Of a stretch of DNA of 64,000 nucleotides, positions 31,360-40,275 are shown one piece after another. The translations under genes were made by a program, and so were the position numbers. The first letter of the stretch is position 1, and every line of letters starts with the position of its first letter. The notes below the pieces were generated by a model. That model searched no databases and was not told the origin of the DNA. It saw nothing but the letters and a program-made list of their open reading frames with translations. The stretch comes from Niallia sp. NCCP-28. GTDB lineage: Bacteria; Bacillota; Bacilli; Bacillales; Cytobacillaceae. Location of the stretch: positions 1 through 64,000 of the forward strand of contig NZ_BQYJ01000005.1 of assembly GCF_023168165.1 (NCBI RefSeq), in the 5' to 3' direction.

Positions 31360-34174
31360 TTATTTAAAAATAAATGTCCATTATTATGAGGAAAAAGGTT
31401 TTTTTTTAACAGGAGTTTCAGGAGAAAGATATATTCACCCTGACCATTGGAAAAAATTACTTTTTCAGTATCATCAAGAAAGCTATTTCGGAACAATTCT
31501 TCAAAAAGGTTCCATTAATGACGTAGAGGGCATTTTATTAAATGCTTGGCAATTGTCTACACTATTTGCAAATGAGCGGTTTAACCGTTATATCAATTGG
31601 GATTGGAATGAAACAGCAGAAGTTTGCTTAGCTGCAGCTCCAAGCCTTTATGAGGCGATAGAACAAAAAGAATGGATACCGGACTTTAAGGAATGGGAAA
31701 ATGAACGGTTTCGCTGGAACTTGCCTTATAGAGTAATAGAAGAATTTAATGCCTCCTTTTGGGAAGAATCACTGCCTGACGAATTAGAAGGAAAATCAAA
31801 CCGAGACTTTATTGATAGTTGGTTTAATCAAGCATTAGATGATTATTTAAATCAAAATGAAGAAACAAAACAGCAATTCAGCAAAAAAATGACAGCACTG
31901 CAACAGGCTAATATCTCTCCATCTAAATTGTCCGTCTACTTTACAGAAGAAACTTGGCAAAAATGGATGGGGCTTTCAGAGAATTTTTGTCCCTTTACAC
32001 TTGGAATTAAATTGGAAGAACCAGCCGGATTAGATGCATCTTGGAATTTAGAACTTTTTTTGAAAAGCAGAAGTAATCCTGACATGGTGATAGATGTTTA
32101 TGATACTGCTAATATGCCAAAAAAATGGCTCTCCTTTAAAGATTATATAGAAGAGGAACAACATCGTTTAATTAATCTATTTCCATGGCTCAAAGGGAAG
32201 AATGGGATGACCAATCAACTAACAGAAGACGAGGCGTGGATGTTTCTAACAGATGCTAGTGAAACATTGCTTGCTTTAGGCATCGACATCCTTCTTCCTT
32301 CTTGGTGGCAGGCAATGAAAAATGCCAGCATGAAAGTAAAAGCAAAAGTATCTAATGCAAGCCATCGTCCATCTTTTGTGGGGCTAGACGCCATGCTTGA
32401 TTATAATTGGCGCTTTTCCATGAATGGAGTAAACTTATCAGAAGAAGAATTCAACAAATTAGTCGAAGAAAAAAGACGACTTGTTTTTATAAGAGGAAAA
32501 TGGATTAAATTAGACCCTTCTTTTATACGGCAAATACAGGATCTAATGAAAAAAGCGGAAAAAGAAGGGCTGCATGTTCGAGATTTAATTGAACAAGAGC
32601 TGCTCCAAACAGAAGAGCAGCAAAAAGAAGATTTAGACAATCCTAAATCATTTGCCAAAATTCAAATTGAACTAAATAAACAGTGGCGAACCATGATTCA
32701 TCAATTAAGAGAAGTGAAAAGCCTTCCATTAGAAAAAGTGCCCGAAAGCTTTTTAGGAGAATTAAGGCCATACCAACTCCTTGGGATGAGCTGGATGCTT
32801 TTTCTAAGAAAATACGGATTTGGAGCAATCCTTGCTGATGATATGGGACTTGGAAAAACAGTCCAGCTTATCTCTTATTTATTAAAAGTAAAAGAAAATG
32901 AAAAAAAGAACGGAGCGCCTGCACTTATCATCTGTCCTACATCTGTTCTTGGCAATTGGCAAAAGGAAATCGAACGCTTTGCACCAAACTTGAAGCTTCA
33001 TCTGCATTACGGATCTAATCGTTTAAAAGAGAAATCCTTTGTCGAACATGCAGAGAATTGTGATGTTGTCCTTACTTCTTATGGTCTAACCCATATAGAT
33101 TATGAACAATTTAATCAAATAACCTGGAGTTCCATCTCGATTGATGAGGCGCAAAATATTAAAAATTCACAGACAAAACAATCACGAGCTGTCCGCAAAC
33201 TGAAATCCAATCATTATATTGCATTATCTGGAACACCGATGGAAAATCGTTTAAATGAGCTATGGTCTATTTTCGACTTTGCCAATCGTGGCTATTTAGG
33301 GAGTCTTTCACAATTTCAGAAACATTTTGTTATCCCGATTGAGAAGGATGATAACAAAGAGCAAGTAGAAAGACTCCAAACAATGATTCGTCCTTTTCTA
33401 TTAAGAAGAACCAAAAAAGATGAAGAAGTGGCGCTGAACTTGCCAGATAAACAAGAGCAAAAAGAATATTGTCCATTAACAGCTGAACAAGCAGCACTCT
33501 ACGAACAGCTGATTCATGATACTTTTGCAAGAATTGAACAATTATCCGGATTTGAGCGAAAAGGGCTAGTATTACAGATGCTAAGCAGGCTTAAACAGTT
33601 ATGCAACCATCCAAGCCTTTATTTAAAAGAAGAAAAACCAACCGATTTGCTCTCTCGTTCTATAAAAATGGAAAAACTTGCAGAGTTAACGGAAGCAATT
33701 ATTGAACGAAATGAAAGTTGTTTAATCTTCACTCAATATATCGATATGGGTGCCATGATTCAGCAAATGATTAAAAAGAAATTCAATATTGATGTACCTT
33801 TTTTAAATGGAAGTGTTCCAAAAAATACAAGGGATACACTAATTCAGCAATTTCAGCAAAATGAATTTCCTATTTTCCTGCTATCATTAAAAGCTGGTGG
33901 AACAGGCTTAAACTTAACAGCTGCCAATCACGTTATTCATTATGACCGCTGGTGGAATCCTGCTGTAGAAAACCAAGCGACAGACCGTGCTTACCGTATC
34001 GGCCAAACTAAATTTGTGCATGTCCACAAATTGATTTGTACAGGAACGTTAGAAGAAAAGATTGATGCTATGCTGGAGAAAAAACAATCATTAAATGATC
34101 AGATAATCCAAAATGAAAATTGGATAACTGAACTATCAACAGATGAATTAAAAGACCTTGTCTCATTATCCTAA
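31346..34174 (+). CDS. ywqA: SNF2-family DNA-dependent ATPase/helicase (YwqA-like)
   Basis: 942 residues. The N-terminal half (about 1-440) is the bacterial SNF2-associated region. The ATPase core follows: motif I DDMGLGKTVQLISYL, Ia LIICPTSVLGNW, II DEAQNIKN, III ALSGTPMENRL, then the helicase C domain with LLSLKAGGTGLNLTAANHVI and DRAYRIGQTKFVHVHKL (motifs V, VI). These proteins translocate on duplex DNA and remodel DNA-protein complexes; in bacteria the role is probably repair or recycling of RNA polymerase or recombination structures. Translationally coupled to the SWIM protein gene. Confidence 0.9.
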   Translation: MLKTNYLKINVHYYEEKGFFLTGVSGERYIHPDHWKKLLFQYHQESYFGTILQKGSINDVEGILLNAWQLSTLFANERFNRYINWDWNETAEVCLAAAPSLYEAIEQKEWIPDFKEWENERFRWNLPYRVIEEFNASFWEESLPDELEGKSNRDFIDSWFNQALDDYLNQNEETKQQFSKKMTALQQANISPSKLSVYFTEETWQKWMGLSENFCPFTLGIKLEEPAGLDASWNLELFLKSRSNPDMVIDVYDTANMPKKWLSFKDYIEEEQHRLINLFPWLKGKNGMTNQLTEDEAWMFLTDASETLLALGIDILLPSWWQAMKNASMKVKAKVSNASHRPSFVGLDAMLDYNWRFSMNGVNLSEEEFNKLVEEKRRLVFIRGKWIKLDPSFIRQIQDLMKKAEKEGLHVRDLIEQELLQTEEQQKEDLDNPKSFAKIQIELNKQWRTMIHQLREVKSLPLEKVPESFLGELRPYQLLGMSWMLFLRKYGFGAILADDMGLGKTVQLISYLLKVKENEKKNGAPALIICPTSVLGNWQKEIERFAPNLKLHLHYGSNRLKEKSFVEHAENCDVVLTSYGLTHIDYEQFNQITWSSISIDEAQNIKNSQTKQSRAVRKLKSNHYIALSGTPMENRLNELWSIFDFANRGYLGSLSQFQKHFVIPIEKDDNKEQVERLQTMIRPFLLRRTKKDEEVALNLPDKQEQKEYCPLTAEQAALYEQLIHDTFARIEQLSGFERKGLVLQMLSRLKQLCNHPSLYLKEEKPTDLLSRSIKMEKLAELTEAIIERNESCLIFTQYIDMGAMIQQMIKKKFNIDVPFLNGSVPKNTRDTLIQQFQQNEFPIFLLSLKAGGTGLNLTAANHVIHYDRWWNPAVENQATDRAYRIGQTKFVHVHKLICTGTLEEKIDAMLEKKQSLNDQIIQNENWITELSTDELKDLVSLS

Positions 34175-34289
34175 TGCTGATCATGCCCCTTCCTTTTCCA
34201 TTTTGGGAGGGGCTTTCATTTTTTGTCAAAAATTCAATGTACTGTATAATTGTAGTAAATATAAGTTATATACTCTGGGAGGGCATTTT

Positions 34290-34721
34290 TTGAAGACTTT
34301 TAAATTAATATCCGTTCAAGTTTTGCTCCAAGATAAGATAGTCCCAATTAATCTTGTGGATGGCCTTATCATTAACAAAGAAGATGAAAAAAGCAAGTGG
34401 CTGCTAGAAGTGTATACAACACACGAATATATAGATTTTTTTCAAAAAAGAAAACAACAACAAGAAAAACTGCTTGTACATGCTGTTATTACAAAAAAGG
34501 AAAATGATCCTGCCCCTTTTGAAGTAGAGATTCTGTCCATTCAACTATTTAATCAGACAGCAAGCATTCTATTGGAGGGAAATTTAAAACGAGATCGCAT
34601 TGATTATGCAGAGTTGCTGCTTGATTATTTGCTAAAAGAGGGATTTGCTGGAGAAGAATTATCTGCTAAATTTAAAGAATTAATGCAGAGTAAACCACAA
34701 GCTTTTTTAGAAAAAAATTAA
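34290..34721 (+). CDS. ywpF: YwpF-like protein
   Basis: 143 residues from TTG 34290 (TGGGAGGG six bases upstream). The sequence MKTFKLISVQVLLQDKIVPINLVDGLIINKEDE matches the start of the YwpF-like family as I recall it; the longer open frame upstream would overlap the terminator-like end of the helicase gene. No membrane segment or enzyme motif. YwpF is a conserved Bacillus protein of unknown function found near fabZ. Confidence 0.75.
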   Translation: MKTFKLISVQVLLQDKIVPINLVDGLIINKEDEKSKWLLEVYTTHEYIDFFQKRKQQQEKLLVHAVITKKENDPAPFEVEILSIQLFNQTASILLEGNLKRDRIDYAELLLDYLLKEGFAGEELSAKFKELMQSKPQAFLEKN

Positions 34722-34776
34722 ATCAGCATAAAAGGAAATAGACTTGGCTATTAATATGTCAGCATGTTTAAATATA

Positions 34777-34827
34777 AAAGGGGCAACCAATAGCTAAAAA
34801 AGCAACATATTGGATAGCCCCGCTTTT
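34777..34827. terminator. bidirectional terminator, ywpF/lipoprotein
   Basis: AAAAGGGGCaACCAATA ... TATTGGaTAGCCCCGCTTTTA: an imperfect stem of about 15 bp, A-preceded and T-followed, between convergent genes. Confidence 0.75.
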
Positions 34828-34889
34828 ATTTCATTACTCTTATAGATCAAAAAAGAATTGTCAAAAGAAAATAAGCCCTTCTATAATGC

Positions 34890-35180
34890 TTATTCGTCTA
34901 AATTATCCTTGTCTTCTACATCATTTTTGTCTTCAATGATATCTTCACCAGGATCATTATTGTCGATTGTAGCATCCCCATCATTGTCTGTATTTTCATC
35001 AGATGTATCAGGGACATTATCATCATCCAGATCTGTATCTACATCGTTATCGTCAATATCTGTATCCTCAATAGTTGTATCATCTTCTGGAGCAGGATTT
35101 TGATCATCATCCCCACATCCAGCAAGAAACATTGCAGACAACAAAGAACACCCTAAGATTTTTAACCATTTACTTGTCAT
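34890..35180 (-). CDS. small aspartate-rich lipoprotein
   Basis: 96 residues. Signal peptide with lipobox LAGC (Cys22), after which nearly everything is Asp, Glu, Asn and Thr (DDDQNPAPEDDTTIEDTD, IDDNDVDTDLDDDNVPDTSD). No folded domain is expected. The repeated DxDxD pattern could bind Ca2+ or other cations at the membrane-wall interface; this is inference. AGAGAGG precedes ATG. The family was not recognised beyond the lipoprotein class; such proteins are poorly conserved. Monocistronic. Confidence 0.7.
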   Translation of the reverse strand: MTSKWLKILGCSLLSAMFLAGCGDDDQNPAPEDDTTIEDTDIDDNDVDTDLDDDNVPDTSDENTDNDGDATIDNNDPGEDIIEDKNDVEDKDNLDE

Positions 35181-35359
35181 GATAGAACCTCTCTTCTTGG
35201 TGATATTTTTGTTGACCTTCGCTTTTGGTCAACTATTATCATGTCCAAGAAAAAGGGATTATTACCTCTAATAAAAAATTCCCAAAAATTAACTAATGAT
35301 TATAACCAGGATATCATTTTTACTTTTGACAGAATGTATCATCTCATTAATCAAACGGA

Positions 35360-35797
35360 TTATTCTTCTTTCTTATCCCCTAAAGCGAACATGATTTCTG
35401 CTTCACATGCAATTTCGCCATCCACTGTCGCCACACATTTGCCTTTGCCGATTTTCCCTCTGACTCTTGTCATTTCCACTTCTAAACGAAGCTGGTCACC
35501 AGGATATACTTGTTTTTTAAATCGACAGCTATCTACTCCTGCAAAAAAAGCAAGTTTTCCTTTGTTTTCTTCTTTAATGAGCATCGCTACTGCGCCTACC
35601 TGCGCCAATGCTTCTACAATTAAAACACCTGGCATTACAGGAAAATCCGGAAAGTGCCCATTAAAATATTCTTCATTTGCAGATACATTTTTGATGCCGA
35701 CTGCTTTTTTTCCTTCTTCCACCTCTAAAATTCGATCTACTAGCAAAAACGGATACCTGTGGGGAATAATTTCTTTTATTTGATTAATATCAAGCAT
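35360..35797 (-). CDS. fabZ: 3-hydroxyacyl-[acyl-carrier-protein] dehydratase FabZ
   Basis: 145 residues, full-length hot-dog dehydratase. [13 protein letters not shown] carries the catalytic-region His and the [24 protein letters not shown] helix holds the conserved Glu. It dehydrates 3-hydroxyacyl-ACP in each round of fatty-acid elongation. GAGGAGG precedes ATG. In B. subtilis fabZ (ywpB) follows flhP, as it does here with the EpuA-like gene between. Confidence 0.95.
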   Translation of the reverse strand: MLDINQIKEIIPHRYPFLLVDRILEVEEGKKAVGIKNVSANEEYFNGHFPDFPVMPGVLIVEALAQVGAVAMLIKEENKGKLAFFAGVDSCRFKKQVYPGDQLRLEVEMTRVRGKIGKGKCVATVDGEIACEAEIMFALGDKKEE

Positions 35798-35899
35798 TTT
35801 ATGACCTCCTCTTAATATGTAGTTCTATATTATTGTACTAAAAAAGAATATAAAAAAGGAAGGGATTTTATTGCCTTCCCTTCTCTTAACGTTATATTG

Positions 35900-36178
35900 C
35901 TATTTTTTATTGACTAAATCAATAATATGCGTCCAAGTTTCTCTACTAAAAGTATCGGAAACTTTTCCACTGCCCAACACGCTATACCCTATAATTGCTC
36001 CTAACAGAACACTTAATGCTAATAAAACAGCAATAATGCCAAGACGCATCCATATAGGAATAAGGCGAACTCTAATTTTTTTACGCGGATCGGCACTTTT
36101 ATTTATTTTTTCCTGCTGATCGCTTTTTTCCTCGATAAGCTCTTCCCTTGTTTTTACAAGTTCTTGACTTGCAGCCAT
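35900..36178 (-). CDS. EpuA-family (PF11772) single-pass membrane protein
   Basis: 92 residues: a charged N-terminal cytoplasmic part (ELVKTREELIEEKSDQQEK, DPRKKIRVRLIPIWMRL), one transmembrane segment (GIIAVLLALSVLLGAIIGYSVLG) and a short outside tail (DTFSRETWTHIIDLVNKK). It matches a small family often labelled 'DNA-directed RNA polymerase subunit beta' for historical reasons; nothing here suggests polymerase activity. AAAGGAG lies upstream of ATG. Its place between flhP and fabZ is conserved in Bacillus-type genomes, as far as I recall. Confidence 0.75.
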   Translation of the reverse strand: MAASQELVKTREELIEEKSDQQEKINKSADPRKKIRVRLIPIWMRLGIIAVLLALSVLLGAIIGYSVLGSGKVSDTFSRETWTHIIDLVNKK

Positions 36179-36379
36179 ATATATCGATTCTCCTTTGTAC
36201 CGTTTTAATGGACAGTACCTCCCACAGCTTTTCCCTTTGATGTCTATAAAAAATCTCCTGAATTATTGGTCCATAAACATTCTTTTTCTTCACAAATCAA
36301 GATTTTGTCTGCTCAAACCATTAATATAGCTTTCCTTAAGACCGTCCGCCATAATCAATTTCTGCTGACAAACAGATGC

Positions 36380-36455
36380 AGATAAAGTGAAGCTTTTAAT
36401 CAGTGGGGTTTCCCTCCTAACCTCCAAAGGGGAAACAAAAGTCCGTTAGATAGGG
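36380..36455. repeat. degenerate copy of dispersed repeat
   Basis: AAAGTGAAGCTTTTAATCAG, CCTAACCTCC and AGTCCGTTAGATAGG follow the order of the 23866-23968 element. It occupies part of the 311-base gap between the EpuA-like gene and flhP, in which I see nothing else. Confidence 0.4.
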
Positions 36456-36489
36456 ATTAAAAATACTCTCCCATTTCTTCTATTTTCCT

Positions 36490-37320
36490 TTAACGTATAC
36501 CATTAACAAGCCCCATCATTTGATCTGCCATAGTTATTGACCTGGACTGAAATTGATAGGCGCGTTGTGTAGCCATAAGATTCACCATCTCACTGCTTAT
36601 ATCAACATTTGATTTTTCCGATGCATTTTGTTGAACGGCAATTTGTCCCCGTAAATCTCCATCTAAATCCGTTACTATTTCATTTGCATTCCCGGCATTT
36701 GCTGCTATTCCATACAAATTATTCCCCTTCTTTTCAAGAAGTTGGGGGAAGTTCGCATAAGATACCCCTAAATTAACGTTTTGTTCTTGCCCATTATTTA
36801 AATCTGCGATCAACGTTCCTGTAGGTGAAATTTTATAATCTTTTACCTTATTGCTCAAAATAATCGGGGAATTATTTTCATCTAAAACGGAATATCCTTC
36901 TTTTGTAACAAGCATATTCTCCGTATCTGATACTGGCGATAAATAAAATGCTCCATCTCTTGTATATTGGATTTCTGCTGCATCCCCATTATTTATCTGT
37001 ACACGATACAACTGCCCTTCTTTTGTAAAGGCTGTATCTAGAGATCGATCAGATGTTGTAATGGATCCCTGTGTCATTACCGTTTGAGTTTGCGCTAATT
37101 TTGCACCTACACCTTGTCTAATGCCATTGGCTGTTAAACGATTTACTTCTTTCTCTGCATCTTTTTGATTATTGAATTGCTGAGTCAAAAGATCAGTAAA
37201 TGTTGCATTTTGCTTTTTATATCCATTAGTATCTATATTGGCAATATTATTGCTTATACTATCCATTTGCTGCTGCAGCTGTGCTAGCGTGTTGGTTGCT
37301 GTAAGCATCACTCTATTCAT
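36490..37320 (-). CDS. flhP: flagellar basal-body rod protein FlhP (FlgF/FlgG family)
   Basis: 276 residues. The N-terminal rod signature LAQLQQQMDSISNNIANIDT (ANNLAN-like) and the C-terminal DISSEMVNLMATQRAYQFQS (FlgG-type) flank the central FlgE/F/G domain. It forms part of the distal flagellar rod outside the membrane. Adjacent to and downstream of paralogue flhO (33-base gap), transcribed together as in B. subtilis. Confidence 0.92.
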   Translation of the reverse strand: MNRVMLTATNTLAQLQQQMDSISNNIANIDTNGYKKQNATFTDLLTQQFNNQKDAEKEVNRLTANGIRQGVGAKLAQTQTVMTQGSITTSDRSLDTAFTKEGQLYRVQINNGDAAEIQYTRDGAFYLSPVSDTENMLVTKEGYSVLDENNSPIILSNKVKDYKISPTGTLIADLNNGQEQNVNLGVSYANFPQLLEKKGNNLYGIAANAGNANEIVTDLDGDLRGQIAVQQNASEKSNVDISSEMVNLMATQRAYQFQSRSITMADQMMGLVNGIR

Positions 37321-37353
37321 TGTATCCCCCTTTATGGGTATATTAGTTCAAGA

Positions 37354-38169
37354 TTAAATCTTCCCTATTTCATTTGCAGCTTTTTCCATGCTTTGATCAT
37401 ATGCTTGCAATATTTTTTGATTTGCCTCAAAAGATCGATAGGCTGTCATCATTTCAGTCATAGACTTGGATGTATCTACATTGGAGCTTTCCAAATATCC
37501 TTGCTTTAATTGGAAGTCCACTCCTGCTGATGTATAAGCATTGCCAAGACCTGCTTCTTCTGCTTGGCGGTATAATCCATTTCCCTCTTTTATTAAGTTT
37601 TGTGGATTATCCGTATAGCTTACTCCTAAACGAAATGCCTCTCCATTGCTTCCCATTATCATACCATCATCCGACACAGTAAAATTTTCATCAGGTAATT
37701 CGATAGCATTATTATTCTCATCTAGTACATAAAAACCGTCAGCAGTAGTTAAAAATCCTTGGCTATTCAACATAAAGTTTCCGTTTCTTGTGTAGCGCAT
37801 ATCTCCATCTGCATTTTGTACATTAAAAAAAAGAGAGCCATTTTTATTGTCCTCATTGCCGGGAACGTTTATATCGACTAAAGCAATATCTGTTTTTAGG
37901 CCTGTATCCCTCATATCTCCTTGAACAAAGTTAGGTATCGCTTCCTGCATGTATACGCCTGTAGCCAATGAGCCAATTTCCGTTTTTTTAGTTGCTCCTG
38001 CTGACGATTTTTCTACACTTGTCTGCAATAATTCAGGAAATGTACGAATACTAGCATTATCTGCTTTGAACCCTGGAGTATTGCTGTTTGCTACATTATT
38101 GGTAAGCATTTCTGTTTTTCTTTGCTGTGCGAGCATCCCGGAAGCTGCCGTATAAAAACCCTTAAACAT
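37354..38169 (-). CDS. flhO: flagellar basal-body rod protein FlhO (FlgF/FlgG family)
   Basis: 271 residues. N-terminal MFKGFYTAASGMLAQQRKTE and MLTNNVANSNTPGFKAD, central TADGFYVLDENNNAIELPD, C-terminal SMTEMMTAYRSFEANQKIL: the full FlgF/G rod-protein layout. Paralogue of the following flhP product. In B. subtilis flhO directly follows mbl; here three plus-strand genes (38446-41340) lie between them, so it must have its own promoter in the 276 bases upstream. Confidence 0.92.
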   Translation of the reverse strand: MFKGFYTAASGMLAQQRKTEMLTNNVANSNTPGFKADNASIRTFPELLQTSVEKSSAGATKKTEIGSLATGVYMQEAIPNFVQGDMRDTGLKTDIALVDINVPGNEDNKNGSLFFNVQNADGDMRYTRNGNFMLNSQGFLTTADGFYVLDENNNAIELPDENFTVSDDGMIMGSNGEAFRLGVSYTDNPQNLIKEGNGLYRQAEEAGLGNAYTSAGVDFQLKQGYLESSNVDTSKSMTEMMTAYRSFEANQKILQAYDQSMEKAANEIGKI

Positions 38170-38445
38170 AATTTATCTCCCATTTCTTCTCGAACTATCA
38201 TTAATTTAAGAAATATGTCGAACTGTTGCATATACCTATTATAAAAAAAATAACTAGATAAAACAGTATTATTTTGTGGAAAAAGTATAAAAACCGTTAT
38301 TAATTTTTTCCATTTTAAAACCTAGCCGCTTCCTCATTTGCTTTCTTTTCTTCTACTTGCATTATTCATTCGCAAAACCAAAACGTTTTACTGTACGGTT
38401 TTGTTTTAATTATGCTATATTATAATTATATACTTTTCTTAAGGA

Positions 38446-38856
38446 GTGAATGACATTGGGAAGGCGTTATTGCGCATTGGCAAAGTGGCGGAATTAAGTG
38501 GATTATCAGTAAGAACAATAGACTATTATACTCAAAATGGGTTACTAGAGGTACAAAGATCTTCCTCAAATTACCGTCTTTATTCAGAAGATGTGATTCA
38601 TACACTAGAAAGAATAAAACTTTTAAAACAACAAAGGATGTCCATTGAAGAAATAAAAAAAGCACTAAAACCTAATGTGCCAATGGAAATAGAGCCTATT
38701 ATAAGAGATGTTCAGAATGAAATACATTGTCTGCAACAAAAACTTTCTACTTTGGAAGAAAAACTGAAACATGTTTCACAAGAAGAAAAAATACGGGTCT
38801 ATAAGAGAATTGAACCTAATTTATCAGCTATCATGACCCTAATGACACTACTATAA
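38446..38856 (+). CDS. MerR family transcriptional regulator
   Basis: 136 residues: winged-helix N-terminus (LRIGKVAELSGLSVRTIDYYTQNGLL), wing SSSNYRLYSEDVI, helix LERIKLLKQQRMSIEEIKKAL and a C-terminal coiled coil (EIHCLQQKLSTLEEKLKHV). One Cys only, so no clear metal site. The GTG at 38446 lies inside the SD sequence AAGGAGTGA; the real start may be TTG 38470 (MRIGKVAEL). It lies just upstream of two CNNM-type transporter genes and probably controls them. Confidence 0.85.
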   Translation: MNDIGKALLRIGKVAELSGLSVRTIDYYTQNGLLEVQRSSSNYRLYSEDVIHTLERIKLLKQQRMSIEEIKKALKPNVPMEIEPIIRDVQNEIHCLQQKLSTLEEKLKHVSQEEKIRVYKRIEPNLSAIMTLMTLL

Positions 38857-38896
38857 TTACTTTTTGGAGGTGAATCCCTCTCAACGGGGGAAATAC

Positions 38897-40231
38897 TTGG
38901 ACATTATTACCATTACAAATTTATTCTTGCTTGCTATTCTAATCATACTTACTGCTTTTTTTGTTGGCTCTGAATTTGCAGTTGTAAAAATCCGCATGTC
39001 AAGGATTGATCAGTTAATTGCAGAAGGAAACAAAAAAGCAGTTATAGCTAAAAAAGTTGCCGGTGATTTAGACTATTACCTCTCTGCCTGTCAATTAGGA
39101 ATTACCGTCACTGCACTTGGACTTGGCGCGCTGGGTAAACCTGCTGTAGAACGTTTATTATATCCTTTATTTGATTATTTCCATGTATCTGAAGCAATAT
39201 CATCAATAGCATCCTACGCTATTGCTTTTATTCTAGTAACTTTTCTTCATGTAGTTGTTGGAGAAATGGCTCCAAAAACATTAGCTCTTCAATTTTCCGA
39301 AAAGTTAACACTGATGCTTTCTGCGCCACTGTATTGGTTTGGCAAGGTTATGTATCCTTTTATTTGGGCATTAAATGGTGCTTCACGCATCGTCCTTCAA
39401 GCTTTCGGAGTAAAACCTGCAGGCCATGAACATGCTTATTCTGAAGAAGAATTAAAGATTGTTATGGCACAGAGCTTTCAAGGCGGAGAACTTAATCAAA
39501 CTGAACTGGAATATATGGAGAATGTATTCTCCTTTGATGAACGCGTTGCAAAAGATGTCATGGTTCCCAGAACTTCCTTTATCGCCTTAGATCAAAATAT
39601 GCCGTACGATGAAATTGTCCATGTTTTAGATGAATATAACTATACTCGTTATCCCGTGACTATTGATGAAGACAAAGATAAAATTGTTGGAATGGTAAAT
39701 GTTAAAAAAATGCTTACCAATATGGCTTCAGGAAGAAGCCATACATTAACAGAGTTTATCCGTGACCTTCCAGCCGTGCTTGAAATAACTCGAATCCAAG
39801 ATGCATTATTGAAAATGCAACAAGAGAGGGTTCATATGGTATTAGTTATCGACGAATATGGTGGAACTGCAGGTCTTCTTACTATAGAAGATATTTTAGA
39901 AGAACTTGTTGGCGAAATTAGAGATGAATTTGATTCTGATGAAGTAGCAGATATCCAAAAAATTGGGGCTAATCAATATTCCATCAATGGCCGTGTTCTA
40001 TTAAGTGACCTAGAAGATCGCTTTGGCTTTGTATTCGAAGAAAAGGATAATATTGATACTATCGGCGGCTGGATTCAGTATCAATTAATTGATACTGTGC
40101 AAATAGATGATCAAGTAGACTATGATAACCATTTATGGACAATAACAGAAATGGACAATTATCAAATCAAGCAGGTTGTTTTAACTCAGCCTGTAATGAA
40201 AGAGAATGTAAAGGATGTTCTTCCTCAATAA
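38897..40231 (+). CDS. CNNM/CorC-type ('hemolysin family') membrane transporter
   Basis: 444 residues from TTG 38897, behind GGGGGA. DUF21/CNNM transmembrane domain (FLLAILIILTAFFVGSEFAV, YLSACQLGITVTALGLGALG, FLHVVVGEMAPKTLALQF), CBS pair (VMVPRTSFIALDQNMPYDEI; MVLVIDEYGGTAGLLTIEDI) and a CorC_HlyC domain (YSINGRVLLSDLEDRFGF). Such proteins export Mg2+ or Co2+ with CBS-bound ATP-Mg as a switch. The MerR gene is directly upstream and a paralogue directly downstream. Confidence 0.88.
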   Translation: MDIITITNLFLLAILIILTAFFVGSEFAVVKIRMSRIDQLIAEGNKKAVIAKKVAGDLDYYLSACQLGITVTALGLGALGKPAVERLLYPLFDYFHVSEAISSIASYAIAFILVTFLHVVVGEMAPKTLALQFSEKLTLMLSAPLYWFGKVMYPFIWALNGASRIVLQAFGVKPAGHEHAYSEEELKIVMAQSFQGGELNQTELEYMENVFSFDERVAKDVMVPRTSFIALDQNMPYDEIVHVLDEYNYTRYPVTIDEDKDKIVGMVNVKKMLTNMASGRSHTLTEFIRDLPAVLEITRIQDALLKMQQERVHMVLVIDEYGGTAGLLTIEDILEELVGEIRDEFDSDEVADIQKIGANQYSINGRVLLSDLEDRFGFVFEEKDNIDTIGGWIQYQLIDTVQIDDQVDYDNHLWTITEMDNYQIKQVVLTQPVMKENVKDVLPQ

Positions 40232-40275
40232 TTTATTGATTGAATGGAAAATCTTTTTAAATAGGGGAGTATGAA

